Below are positions 51,905 through 60,911 of a stretch of DNA of 60,915 nt, piece by piece. Each line of letters opens with the position of its first letter. Within the stretch, counting starts at the first letter, position 1. The notes under the pieces were generated by a model. It saw nothing but the letters and a program-made list of their open reading frames with translations, was not told the origin of the DNA and did no database searches. A program made the position numbers and the translations under genes. The stretch covers positions 1 to 60,915 of the forward strand of contig NZ_CALMZC010000027.1 of NCBI RefSeq assembly GCF_937873765.1. Reading direction: 5' to 3'. Origin of the DNA: an uncultured Thiothrix sp. Lineage in GTDB: Bacteria > Pseudomonadota > Gammaproteobacteria > Thiotrichales > Thiotrichaceae.

Positions 51905-52731
51905 TCAAGTAAAACCGGACACTTTAATTTGAGACGATTCAAAGTTAATGGGGGACACGCCACCATTAGCCGTGTGTAGCCGATCTAGGTTGTAATATTT
52001 AATGTAAGCCGCCACATCAGATTTCATCTGATCACGCGTGAGCTGTGCAACTTTGAAGATCCAATCGTGCTTCAAGCTTCCAAAAAAGCGCTCAACCACT
52101 GCGTTATCCCAGCAAGCTCCAATATCGCCCATGGATGAGCGTAGGCCGTAGCTTTCTAACAAGGTTCTGAAGCGTTTGCTTGTGTACTGCGAGCCTTGCT
52201 CGCTGTGAAATACAACTCCTTTTAGCGGCTGTCGGAGGTTGACCGCTTTGATCATCGCCTTACCAATTAAATCGGTCGTCATGCGCTTATCCATATGCCA
52301 GCCCACTATCCGACGCGAAAATAATCCATCACAATCGCTAAATACATCCAGCCTTCAGCGGTTTTCAGATAGGTAATATCGCCCGCCCATACTTCATTCG
52401 CGGCAACAGGATTGAAGTTTTGATTCAGCAGATTATCAGCAACCGGATCACCATGCTTTCGTTAAGTGGTCACCCTGTAAGCGACTCGCTGCTTCACCAC
52501 TAAATTCAGCTTTCTCATCAGCTTACGTTTACGTTCGCGACTGATTTTAATGCCTTCTTCACGTAATTTTTTCGCCAATTCTCGACTGCCAAGACAGCCT
52601 CTGCTTGCACAAAACAACTCTTTTGGTCGGCGATACAGATGCAAGTCAACAGCAGTCATCAGAGTCGGTAGCCGAACCTTCCATGCATAGAAAGCTGACT
52701 TACCAACCTGCATTCGGCACAATATCCGCAC
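51905..52731 (-). pseudogene. IS3-family transposase OrfB (disrupted)
   Basis: The N-terminal part (MQVGKSAFYAWKVRLP, LREEGIKISRERKRKLMRKLNLVVKQRVAYRV) lies at 52462-52731. The middle ([25 protein letters not shown]) is in another frame at about 52307-52461. The C-terminal part (PLKGVVFHSEQGSQYTS, GACWDNAVVERFFGSLKHDWI, YYNLDRLHTANGGVSP) is at 51905-52306. The second catalytic Asp, normally HSDRGSQY, is Glu here (HSEQGSQY). Frameshifts plus this substitution make it inactive. Confidence 0.87.
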
Positions 52732-53103
52732 GGGATAACGTGTCGACTCCGCCTTGATAAAAGTGACCTTTACTTCATTTCTTTCGCGAAGAATGCACTG
52801 GCCTTTTTTAAAATCTCCTTCTCCATGCGCAGCTCCTTAACTTCTTTGCGCAAGCGTTTTAGTTCTTCACGCTCATCTCCGGCTAACGATTTGACTTCAA
52901 CTAGTTGCTCGTGAAGCTGTACAACAGGCTCGCCGTACTCCCTAATGATTTAGCAGTCTCCAGCACGGTATAACCCTGTTCCAGCACCAGTGCGACCGCC
53001 TCGTCTTTGAACTCTTTCAGGTAGTGTTTGTAACGGCGTTTCTGAGTTATAGGGACACCTCGATGCTTGTCGTTTATTGTCTCTCATTAATGTGTCCGGT
53101 TAT
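51911..53103 (-). mobile_element. IS3-family (IS51-like) insertion sequence, degraded
   Basis: The ends carry inverted repeats around AACCGGACAC (51913-51922) and GTGTCCGGTT (53092-53101), with flanking similarity TTTAAT/ATTAAT. Inside, on the minus strand, are orfA and orfB remnants. The length of about 1.19 kb is normal for the group. It separates the FGE fragment from the NACHT fragment. Confidence 0.88.
52770..53068 (-). pseudogene. IS3-family OrfA (helix-turn-helix), disrupted
   Basis: The minus strand reads QKRRYKHYLKEFKDEAVALVLEQGYTVLETAKSLG then loses frame near 52935. It resumes as EVKSLAGDEREELKRLRKEV and KELRMEKEILKKASAFFAKEMK at the end, the standard IS3 OrfA layout (HTH then leucine zipper). 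The break follows SLG, where SASLLY would be expected. Confidence 0.8.
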
Positions 53104-53104
53104 A

Positions 53105-53500
53105 TTAGATCACTACACTGATGCCAACGCTGTAATAACAACTCCACCGCCTCTTCATACAATTTAGCGTGTGAAGAGAGCAAGCCAATATCTGCATAAT
53201 CCAAGCCAAGTCAATGAATAAAGTGAGCAACATGGCATTCTTCGTTATTTCTGGCAAATAGGGGCGTGAGAAAATTTCATCAGATAATTCGTATTTTTCA
53301 GCTTGTTGTTCTGCCCAGCCATTCGGTTGATGGGCGACCCGATACCAAGGCGATACAAAAGCACGAATTTGCTCTGCAATCATGGGCGATAAATCAGCCT
53401 GCTGGCAATAGGCTGATTTTTGTTCTTGACGTTCATAAGCATAAGGTCTTCCAGTAACAATAACTAAGGCATTAGGTGCACCCGATATTGATCCGCAAGC
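53105..53500 (-). pseudogene. fragment of NACHT-domain NTPase gene
   Basis: The minus-strand frame reads NALVIVTGRPYAYERQEQ, the NACHT sensor-1 region (v-i-v-T-x-R-p-y-a-y). IAEQIRAFVSPWY and PEITKNAMLLTLFIDLAW (the N-P-L-L-L-T-L region of winged-helix start) follow. After a one-base frameshift near 53190 comes DIGLLSSHAKLYEEAVELLLQRWHQ, the typical R-A-x-L-Y-E-x-x-V-x-L-L-L-x-R-W end. Walker A/B parts are missing. The IS3 element interrupts it downstream, and its upstream side meets an oppositely oriented DUF1343 fragment near 53475. NACHT NTPases of this kind belong to NLR-like antiviral proteins. Confidence 0.72.
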
Positions 53501-53891
53501 GCTCTTGAAACTGATGCATGAGCTAGCACCTGACTGGCTACAAGGTTGCCGCTTGCGCGAGTGCTGGTTTGAACCAACTTTCCATAAGCATGTAGGTAAA
53601 CTCTGTGTGGGTGTGCAGATTCATGTTGAAGATACAAGCTATCAGCATCGACAGTTTAAACCTTGGTGTCTGCAGGCTTTAGCCTTCAAAGCCTTACGGT
53701 TATTAAAAGCCGATTACCCCTTATGGCGTGATTTTCCTTATGAATATGAGCTGGATAAGCTTGCGATTGATGTCATCAATGGTTCGCCCTTATTGCGAGA
53801 GTGGGTGGATGATCCAATGGCTGTAGTAGCCGATTTAGACGATTTAGCACGAGTCGATGAGCGCACATGGCTAGAGCAGCGTCAGCCTTAG
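53475..53891 (+). pseudogene. C-terminal fragment of DUF1343/NamZ-type protein
   Basis: The frame reads LGAPDIDPQALLKLMHELAPDW, then FEPTFHKHVGKLCVGVQIHV, ALRLLKADYPLWRDFPYEYELDKLAIDVINGSPLLREWVDDP. This is the C-terminal half of DUF1343 proteins (exo-beta-N-acetylmuramidase NamZ, about 400 residues). Only about 139 codons remain, and there is no start codon in a suitable place. The N-terminal two-thirds are replaced by the NACHT fragment on the opposite strand, so a rearrangement joined them near 53475. It is followed by an SMR gene after 22 bases. Confidence 0.78.
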
Positions 53892-53913
53892 CTATTGTAT
53901 TAATTGAGGTTTT

Positions 53914-54156
53914 ATGTCTTATTTTTATTTGGCGATTGCCATTATCTCTGAAGTGATCGCTACGAGCGCTTTAAGAAACTCAGCGGAATTTACTAAGCTT
54001 TGGCCGACTTTAATTATGATTGCTGCCTATGGCAGTGCATTTTATTTCATGACTTTGGCGTTGCGCACCATTCCTTTGGGAATTACCTATGCGATTTGGT
54101 CGGGGCTTGGAATTGTACTGATTAGTTTAGTCGGCGTAGTTTTGGTCATGCTTTAG
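53914..54156 (+). pseudogene. SMR-family efflux pump (EmrE/SugE-like), truncated by IS1
   Basis: The 80-residue frame has [31 protein letters not shown] with the essential membrane Glu14, then [33 protein letters not shown]. It matches SMR pumps through helix 3 and then ends abruptly in ML*. Full proteins have about 105-110 residues with a fourth helix needed for dimerisation. The last codons lie inside the IS1 terminal sequence, so the pump was cut by insertion. Confidence 0.82.
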
Positions 54157-54462
54157 AAGAGTAGAAGAAAGTTCGGTTAATGAATTCTCCAATGACCTTA
54201 TCGTGAACCTCAATGGATTTAGAGAAACACAAGGTACGACGGGCTAAGCGTTTCAGTCGAGTTCGGAAAAATTGAGGTTCTGGCGTTCAATCGATTGAGT
54301 GTAACGCTTGGTCATCAGGTGCAACTCAGAAGGCAGTAAGCGCCGATAAGCTTCCCAACGATCCGTGCAGTAGAGTCGAATGTTGAACGTTTGGAGCAAG
54401 GCTAACAAGAGTATATGGTCTCCACAGTCAACTCTTTCTGGCATTTCCTTTCCGGCAAACAT
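54144..54462 (-). mobile_element. IS1-family element remnant with InsB-type transposase end
   Basis: GGTCATGCT at 54144 resembles the IS1 terminal repeat. Reading minus, the frame ALLQTFNIRLYCTDRWEAYRRLLPSELHLMTKRYTQSIERQNLNF leads, after a one-base shift in a T5 run near 54268, into RTRLKRLARRTLCFSKSIEVHDKVIGEF and a stop at 54147. This is the C-terminal DDE half of IS1 InsB. The other end of the element and insA are missing. Confidence 0.82.
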
Positions 54463-54883
54463 TCAATCCCCCCTTACTCAAAGCGCAGACCCTGTGCCTT
54501 TTGGTGCAACAGCCCCTGCTGATGTCTTTGCCTGAAACGCTGGTATTGTCAAGGAGGAGTCTTGCAGGGAAGCTCCTTGATAATGCCGGTGTGTAAGTCA
54601 TCCTGTTGGCGGGCATGTTGTCTTCATGCGATGTGTCTTTCCCCTGTGTTGCTGATAACGGTTTTGCTCAAGTACAGGCATTGGACAGACCAAACTGCAT
54701 TTGTATATCCGGCTTCTTTACGCGGGGCGCATGGCCCCAGAGCTATCATGGAAACCGCGTAGTAGGTGCCTATCGCTCGATCGGGCTTGGTTTGGTTTAC
54801 GTCACTCTCGTTACCGGCTTTTCCTGCTACTGGTTTAACCTGTCAAACCATGAACGTACTATCGTCAACGCAAGGTCAGGGAG
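54463..54883. other. unassigned sequence between IS1 remnant and IS4 element
   Basis: About 420 bases carry no gene that I recognise. A plus-strand frame (54606-54917) has no coding-like features and runs into the IS4 terminus. The minus strand has scattered stops. It may be a remnant of older mobile or host DNA. Confidence 0.5.
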
Positions 54884-56227
54884 CATAGGTATCTACACAA
54901 ATTCCCCTGATTCATAGAGAATCGGGGGATGATTTTTAAAAACATCTTCTTGGCGTTGATAAACGTCTGTCTGACCGTTACCAGCGCTTGGTGGCAGAGC
55001 ACATGAAAACGGGTACGGCCTTAAGTACGGGGCTAAAAGCCTTGCCGGACAAAGTGAGCAGTTTTGCTAGCACCCAAGCGGCCTGGCGTTTTTACGCCAA
55101 TGAGTCAGTTAGTCTGCCCGTATTGCAGGCTCCTCTGACAAAAGCTGCCCAATCGACAACAGTGTGATACTTATGCCCTGTGCATCCATGACTGGTCGCG
55201 TTTGGCCTAAAAACAGGCTAATAAATCGGACACTTACGCTATGACGTATCAGCATGATGTGGGCTACAACCTGCAAAGCAGCCTGCTAGTGAGTGACCGA
55301 GATGGACAGCCGCTAGCTCCTGTGGCGTTGCGGTTAGTCAGTCAGGATGGCAGTTATTCCACCTATGAGGCAGACGCAGCGGACACTCCTCCTGTCCGAG
55401 AGCATCTGGATGAAGTCACTCACTGTATTCATACCTTGGAACAACAGGGTTTCGACAAACTCCTAGTCCACATCATTGACCGAGAAGCCGACTCCGTTGG
55501 TCATATCCGTTAATGGGAACAAGGTGGTTATCGTTGGCTGGTCAGGGTGAAAGCCCATTCCCGCCTGGCCTATCAGGGGCAGACCACTCACAGTAAAACA
55601 CTGACCGAAACATTAGCGTTTGAGAGAACCCGTCAAGTCACTCACCAAGGCGGAACATACTGACAATGGGTTGCCGAAACCACCGTTAGCCTGACTCGCC
55701 CCGCCAAACCCAGCCGCAAGAAACGCCCTAAGCCGGAAGTACCGGGCAGCCCGGTGGAAGCCCGCCTGATGGTCAGCCGTATCCTCACCGAGGACGGTGA
55801 ACAACTGGACGAATGGTACCTGCTGACCCATGTGCCGGAGGTAAACCAAGCCACTATCGCCCTTTGGTATTACTGGCGTTGGCAGATTGAATCTTTCTTC
55901 AAACTGATGAAGTCAGTCGGGCACCAACTGGAATCCTAGCAGCAGGAATCGGCACTGACCATCGCCAAGCGATTACTGGTTGCTTGCATGGCGTGCGTCA
56001 CTGTTTGGGGGATTGCGGCTGATCATAGTCAGGAGGCCGCCGAACTTAAAGCGTTGTTGATCAAACTCAGTGGTCGGCAAATGAAGCGGAAGCAACCCTT
56101 CACTTACCCAGCTTTATTGGATGGAATGTGGGCATTGCTAGCCATGTTAGAAATCATGGAAGTTTACTCCCCCGAACAATTGGACAGCCTCAAAAAGACT
56201 GTCCGACGATTTGTGTAGGTACCTATG
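54884..56227 (+). mobile_element. IS4-family insertion sequence (degraded transposase)
   Basis: Terminal inverted repeats CATAGGTATCTACACAAAT (54884-54902) and ATTTGTGTAGGTACCTATG (56209-56227) differ at one position. The element is 1,344 bp, normal for IS4. The plus-strand transposase is broken by several stops and frame changes. Confidence 0.9.
54945..56218 (+). pseudogene. IS4-family transposase, multiply interrupted
   Basis: The frame begins DKRLSDRYQRLVAEHMKTGTALSTGLKALPDKVSSFASTQAAWRFYANESV, the Tn5-type DNA-binding region. It continues after breaks as MTYQHDVGYNLQSSLLVSDRDGQPLAPVALRLVSQDG and VHIIDREADSVGH, then ends in a stop at 55513. The C-terminal WYLLTHVPEVNQATIALWYYWRWQIESFFKLMKS contains the Y-(2)-R-(3)-E-(6)-K motif region of IS4 transposases (Y..RW.IE.FFK). 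At least three stops (near 55210, 55513 and 55937) remain. Confidence 0.85.
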
Positions 56228-56352
56228 TCTACTATAGGCACGACATAAGCCCGCTTCTCAGCTAACAAAGCCTGTAATTCTTCCTCAACTTCACGAGTGA
56301 TCCAGTAATCAGCTTGTATAGAGGGGTTACGAGCAATAGGTATGATAAGCAC
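56228..56352 (-). pseudogene. short gene fragment, possibly from a TIR-like domain
   Basis: The minus-strand frame reads LIIPIARNPSIQADYWITREVEEELQALLAEKRAYVVPIVD before meeting the IS4 end. The order (strand, Tyr-Trp, then Glu-rich helix, then strand V-V-P-I-V) is compatible with the middle of a bacterial TIR domain, but the match is weak. A stop codon directly precedes the first codon and IS4 truncates the 3' side. It may be unrelated. Confidence 0.3.
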
Positions 56353-56415
56353 CTATGAAGTGATGGGTTTCTAAGCAGGATATATTAAGTATAAGTATAG
56401 CCAACACTAATGAGA

Positions 56416-56438
56416 AACCAAGCCAGATTGGCTTGGTT
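56416..56438. terminator. hairpin downstream of ugd
   Basis: AACCAAGCCA and TGGCTTGGTT form a 10-bp perfect stem with a GAT loop. On the minus strand it follows the ugd stop by about 50 bases and is followed by TCTC, a weak U-rich tract. It probably ends ugd transcription. Confidence 0.65.
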
Positions 56439-56490
56439 ATAATAGATATTTATGCTTAAGGCAGGCGACTAAGGGTCACTATTGCTTAGC

Positions 56491-57657
56491 TTAATCGCTG
56501 CCAAATAAATCACGGGTATAAACTTTAGCTTTGACATCTTGCAAATCAGGATGCATCCGATTAGCGATAATAACCTCACTTAAAGCTTTGAATTCATTCA
56601 AGTCGTGCATCACTTTGGAGTTGAAAAAACTGTCTTCCTGCAATTCAGGCTCATATAAAACGACTTGAATACCTTTGGCTTTAATTCGCTTCATAATTCC
56701 TTGAATCGAGGATGCACGGAAATTGTCTGAACCTGCTTTCATAATCAGGCGATACACGCCTACCACTTTAGGTTGCTGCTGAATAATGCTATCGGCCACA
56801 AAGTCTTTACGCGTAGAGTTAGACGCTACGATCGCTTGAATCAGGTTTTGAGGTACTTGGTTATAATTGGCAAGTAGCTGTTTAGTATCTTTCGGTAAAC
56901 AGTAGCCACCATAACCGAACGAAGGATTATTATAATGCGTCCCAATGCGTGGGTCTAAACAGACACCTTCGATAATTTGGCGAGTATCTAAACCATGCGT
57001 AGCGGCATAAGTATCTAATTCATTGAAATAAGCTACCCGCATCGCTAGATAAGTATTAGCAAATAACTTGATAGCCTCTGCTTCCGTCGAGTCGGTGAAC
57101 AGTACTGGAATATTCTCTTTGCGCGCCCCTTCTTGTAAGAGCTTAGCAAAAGTCGCAGCACGTTCAGAGCGTTCGCCGACTACAATACGTGAGGGGTAAA
57201 GATTGTCATAGAGCGCTTTACCCTCACGTAAAAATTCCGGGGAAAAAATTAAATTGTTACTACCCGTTGCTTGCCGTAAGCTTTCCGTATAGCCGACAGG
57301 AATAGTTGATTTGATCACCATCACTGCGTGGGGATTTAAGGCCATTACATCGTTGACCACCGCTTCGACGGAGCGTGTGTTGAAATAATTGGTTTGAGTA
57401 TCGTAATCCGTAGGGGTAGCAATGATCACAAAATCTGCATTGCGATAAGCATCTTCTTTATTCAAAGTAGCGTGAAAGTTTAAGTCAGTGCGTTTTAAAA
57501 AAGCTTCGACTTCTGTGTCAATGATGGGTGATTGGCCTTGATTTAGTAACTCAACTTTTTCAGGGATAATATCAAGGGCGATGACTTCGTGATGTTGGGC
57601 TAAAAGTAAGGCATTAGAGAGGCCTACATAACCAGTGCCAGCAACCGCAATTTTCAT
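56491..57657 (-). CDS. ugd: UDP-glucose 6-dehydrogenase
   Basis: The 388-residue NAD-dependent enzyme oxidises UDP-glucose to UDP-glucuronate for surface polysaccharides. The N-terminal Rossmann motif [20 protein letters not shown] is full. It also shows [26 protein letters not shown] and the catalytic Cys region [20 protein letters not shown] near residues 241-260. It is the short form typified by E. coli Ugd (388 residues). It lies alone beside the IS region; no polysaccharide synthesis genes are seen in this window. Confidence 0.93.
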   Translation of the reverse strand: MKIAVAGTGYVGLSNALLLAQHHEVIALDIIPEKVELLNQGQSPIIDTEVEAFLKRTDLNFHATLNKEDAYRNADFVIIATPTDYDTQTNYFNTRSVEAVVNDVMALNPHAVMVIKSTIPVGYTESLRQATGSNNLIFSPEFLREGKALYDNLYPSRIVVGERSERAATFAKLLQEGARKENIPVLFTDSTEAEAIKLFANTYLAMRVAYFNELDTYAATHGLDTRQIIEGVCLDPRIGTHYNNPSFGYGGYCLPKDTKQLLANYNQVPQNLIQAIVASNSTRKDFVADSIIQQQPKVVGVYRLIMKAGSDNFRASSIQGIMKRIKAKGIQVVLYEPELQEDSFFNSKVMHDLNEFKALSEVIIANRMHPDLQDVKAKVYTRDLFGSD

Positions 57658-57762
57658 AAAACTACCTTAAAACTATTTAACTGTTATTTGGTGCAAGATT
57701 ATATACCAAGATTGTTTAGTCGCTGGGGTTTTATTGCATAGCAACAGGAGTAAAAATTAAGT

Positions 57763-58482
57763 ATGAAATCATTAGTATTACCTGCGCTGTTATTAACTAG
57801 CTTAGTAGCTTGCACGACAGCTTCCGAATCGGGTCAGCTGCCCAAGCCTCAACCGGGTGTTGAACAAGTCAGTTGGACTGTTTTAACTATTACTGGAACA
57901 ACCCAGCAACCTGATCCAGTTGAGGCCAAAATTCGTGAATTAGAAGCAGCCGGGCAACTTAAAATCTTAAAAGTAATGGAGTCTTTCCCTGCACAATACG
58001 AAATAAAAGGCTCACAGCAAGCTTTAAGTGCTGTGCAGGAAGCGGCAAATCCTATCCAAGCGCCGAAAAAGGATTTGAAAGCTTTAGCAGCTTTGGATGC
58101 GGCTGAGGCACTGTGGATGCAGAAACGTCCTGAGCATTATGCCTATCAATTACAGCCTAGTTGTTTTTGTCCCCCAGAATACACCCAGCCGATTGCAATT
58201 CGGGTGTTTAAAGGCGTAGTGCAGCAAGCTGATTTAGTCACCTCAAACCAACCTCTACCCGCTGAACGCAAAGCAGATGCTAAAACTATCGACGATTTGT
58301 TTAAGCTGATTCGGAATGCGATTAATCGACCGGCTGCCAGTGTGCAGGTGACTTATGATCCAAACTATGGCTTTCCTAGCTCGATTAGCATTGATTTGGA
58401 TCAGATGATGGCTGATGAGGAAATCTATTACACCGCAAAAGACTTTAAGGTCGCCAGTGGTTTAAAGCCTACTCAGTCTTAA
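57763..58482 (+). CDS. DUF6174-type lipoprotein
   Basis: The 239-residue protein has a lipobox signal (LLLTSLVACTT, lipidated Cys near residue 17), so it is membrane anchored. The N-terminal half is a short Arg/Lys-poor domain with VSWTVLTITGTTQQ. The C-terminal half has YAYQLQPSCFCPPEYTQPIAIRVFKGVVQQADLV and VTYDPNYGFPSSISIDLDQMMADEEIYYTAKDF, which is the DUF6174 pattern with its Cys pair. Function unknown. It lies divergent from ugd. Confidence 0.82.
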   Translation: MKSLVLPALLLTSLVACTTASESGQLPKPQPGVEQVSWTVLTITGTTQQPDPVEAKIRELEAAGQLKILKVMESFPAQYEIKGSQQALSAVQEAANPIQAPKKDLKALAALDAAEALWMQKRPEHYAYQLQPSCFCPPEYTQPIAIRVFKGVVQQADLVTSNQPLPAERKADAKTIDDLFKLIRNAINRPAASVQVTYDPNYGFPSSISIDLDQMMADEEIYYTAKDFKVASGLKPTQS

Positions 58483-58517
58483 ACTCAGCAGACTTAAAGC
58501 AAAACTAGCGCAGGGTT

Positions 58518-60911
58518 TTATAACTTGCGCTTTAACTGATAGTTCGAGGTAAATTCCTGATCAATACGTTGATAGTGTTTAATCAGGGTTAAAGTCCAAG
58601 CTAAACGCTGATTGATCGGATCAGTCGCGTGTGTTTTGGTTTGGGCTTGCCAAGTAGCTAAGGCTTGGATTTGTTCTGGATTAGTGGTGAGTTCTAAACG
58701 CTGCAAGCCTTGATTAAGTGCTAGATAGCTAGCTTGTTGAAATAGAGGTTTATTAGAGTGCTTAGTACGCTCTTGAGTAAGCGCTTGGAGGTCTTGCACA
58801 CTCGCATATTTACCTAAGCTGAAGCTTGCCCCTAAGCGGACATCTGCTAAATCATGGTTTAAAGCAGCGAGAGCCTGTTCAAAGCCCATTTGTGCTAAGG
58901 CATAGCCATAATAAATAGCGAGGTGTGTATGTTTGGGCGTGGCTGCCTCCAATTGGGTTTGCCAACTTGCATAGGCTGTGGCATCGCTTAAATCAGCGGG
59001 TTGTTGGTCACGTAGTTGACGCCATTGTTGATATTCCTCCTCTAAAACGTCTAAGCCACTATGAATCACTGGCAACGCTTCGGTAGCGTTTAGCTCGGCT
59101 AACAGTTGATAAGCGGGAGTTTGAAGCGGGCTTTGATCATCTTGAGCAAAGCTTAGTAGCGTTGAAATGGCTTGAGTGCGTGGGCTAGTCGCCACATAGT
59201 GGCTTAAGCCACTCAACAAACTAGTAGAGGAAAGACCCTGAGTTTTTAACCACGGCAGTAAGTCTTCACCTTCTGAGACCTTTAATAAGGTATCGATACT
59301 TTGCATACGAATTAAATGATTAGAGTCTTGAGTTAAAGTTACTAAAGCTTGACTAATCGTTTGATTATAGGGGGTGGACTGCATGGATAACAAAGCTTGT
59401 ACGCGAATGCTGGTGCTCATATTCGTATCGATAGCAAGGCGCAGTAAGGCTGGATTGCGGTTGCCATCACTTAAGCTCATGGCAGTCAGCAAGGCTTGGC
59501 GTTGAGTATAGCTGCCAAGGAGTTGGCTATTCACACTAGGGTCTAAGCTATTAGTAAGTTTATGGATGGGTTCATACTGGGGAATGGATGCTACTAACCC
59601 AAAATCGTTTAATAATTGAGGATTAACTGCATTCATGAACGATGAGTAGATGGTACTCTTGAAACCTGCTGGCTCGACTGGCTGGCTTAGGTTGTCTAAA
59701 GTAAACGAGAGTTGCATAGCCAAACTAGTAGTTGCTGGCAAGGTTTTCAAATACGCTGTTAGGCGTGGAATAATATTAGGATCTTGTAAATTGGCTAAAG
59801 CACTAATTGCTGAGTACTTGAGATTTTCATCAGTGTTAGGGTGCTCAATAAGTTCCAGTAAAAGTGGCACAGACTGGTTAGCAGTTAAGACGCCCAAGGT
59901 AGTTGCACAAGTACTGCGAACATCGGTGCGCTCTTCGGCGTCTTGTAGACGATTTAACAAAAGATCAATACTAGCCAGATCATTTAAAGCTTTGAGCCCC
60001 TCAATTGCACCAATACGCGCCTCAGTGCGCTCATTTTGATCATTAAGGACGTGACGAAATACTGGAATAGCTTCAGTGGCTCCTAAAACCCCTAAAGAAG
60101 AGGCTGCTATCTGACGGATTTCTTCATGTTCATTCGCGTCTTGAAAACGTGTGAGTAACAGTGGAGCAGCTTTAAGTGAGTTACTATTGCCTAATTGATT
60201 GATGACAGTTAGACGCACATCTAGAGGCTGATTGCGTGCATTGATAAGCTCAGTTGCTACTGGTAAAGCGTGGTCAAAATCAATCTGAAACAGACTCTTC
60301 AGTGCTGCTTGACGAATACTAGGGACTTTATCGAAGAGAAGTTGGCTGAGGGCTGTTGAGAAATTAGCATCGTTTGTTTGCCCTATTAAGATAACGGCTA
60401 CTTCGCGAGTTTGTGGGCTGTCACTACTGAGAGCTGCTAGCAGTCGCGGTTTGAGCTGCATAGCTTGCATGACGTTCATGAGCATGGCATTAGTATCAGG
60501 ATTGCCAGTTTCTATCAGCATATTCACCAGTTCAACTGGACGCATGAAAGCTGCTACTTGAAACTGATTAGGATCCAATACCCAATTCAAACTCGCCTCT
60601 AAATAACGAGGATCAAGAAACACCAAGGGTCTTTGTAGGAAACCCTGAGCCAGTATTTCTTCTGGTGTGTATTCCAAGGGTTGGGAATAAAAAGGACCCA
60701 TATCGGGCAGTGGCAGGCCACTCGGATTATTTTCAAACAGTTTAGCAATTGCACGCGTTTGTTCAAAAGCCCAAACGGTTTTCATGCCAGCAATGTGCTG
60801 TAGCATTATTTGCATCATCCCATCTATTTCCGGATTAGTAGCAAATTTTGGAGCTTTAGAGGGTAATGTCTCATTAGATTTGAAAGTAGTACCGATTGAT
60901 GAAGGTTCCAA
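58518..60911 (-). CDS. large HEAT-repeat protein, N terminus beyond the window
   Basis: At least 797 residues are present. The frame is open to the window edge, and the TTG at 60911 is not a convincing start, so the true N terminus lies beyond 60915. HEAT/PBS-lyase-type repeats are evident from about residue 130: VAVILIGQTNDANFSTALSQLLFDKVPSIRQAALKSLFQIDF, EIRQIAASSLGVLGATEAIPVFRHVLND and ALNHDLADVRLGASFSLGKY. Such superhelical scaffolds bind other proteins. Whether it carries a signal peptide or a catalytic N-terminal domain cannot be seen. Confidence 0.85.
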   Translation of the reverse strand: MEPSSIGTTFKSNETLPSKAPKFATNPEIDGMMQIMLQHIAGMKTVWAFEQTRAIAKLFENNPSGLPLPDMGPFYSQPLEYTPEEILAQGFLQRPLVFLDPRYLEASLNWVLDPNQFQVAAFMRPVELVNMLIETGNPDTNAMLMNVMQAMQLKPRLLAALSSDSPQTREVAVILIGQTNDANFSTALSQLLFDKVPSIRQAALKSLFQIDFDHALPVATELINARNQPLDVRLTVINQLGNSNSLKAAPLLLTRFQDANEHEEIRQIAASSLGVLGATEAIPVFRHVLNDQNERTEARIGAIEGLKALNDLASIDLLLNRLQDAEERTDVRSTCATTLGVLTANQSVPLLLELIEHPNTDENLKYSAISALANLQDPNIIPRLTAYLKTLPATTSLAMQLSFTLDNLSQPVEPAGFKSTIYSSFMNAVNPQLLNDFGLVASIPQYEPIHKLTNSLDPSVNSQLLGSYTQRQALLTAMSLSDGNRNPALLRLAIDTNMSTSIRVQALLSMQSTPYNQTISQALVTLTQDSNHLIRMQSIDTLLKVSEGEDLLPWLKTQGLSSTSLLSGLSHYVATSPRTQAISTLLSFAQDDQSPLQTPAYQLLAELNATEALPVIHSGLDVLEEEYQQWRQLRDQQPADLSDATAYASWQTQLEAATPKHTHLAIYYGYALAQMGFEQALAALNHDLADVRLGASFSLGKYASVQDLQALTQERTKHSNKPLFQQASYLALNQGLQRLELTTNPEQIQALATWQAQTKTHATDPINQRLAWTLTLIKHYQRIDQEFTSNYQLKRKL

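Noticed and set aside
51769..51966. Minus-strand frame between IS982 and IS3
   Set aside because: Antisense to the FGE fragment, and spans an IS end; no similarity.
53266..53457. Plus-strand frame opposite the NACHT fragment
   Set aside because: The minus-strand reading has clear NACHT-type motifs; the plus frame has none.
54606..54917. Plus-strand frame before the IS4 element
   Set aside because: Runs through the IS4 terminal repeat and has no recognisable domain; codon use not convincing.
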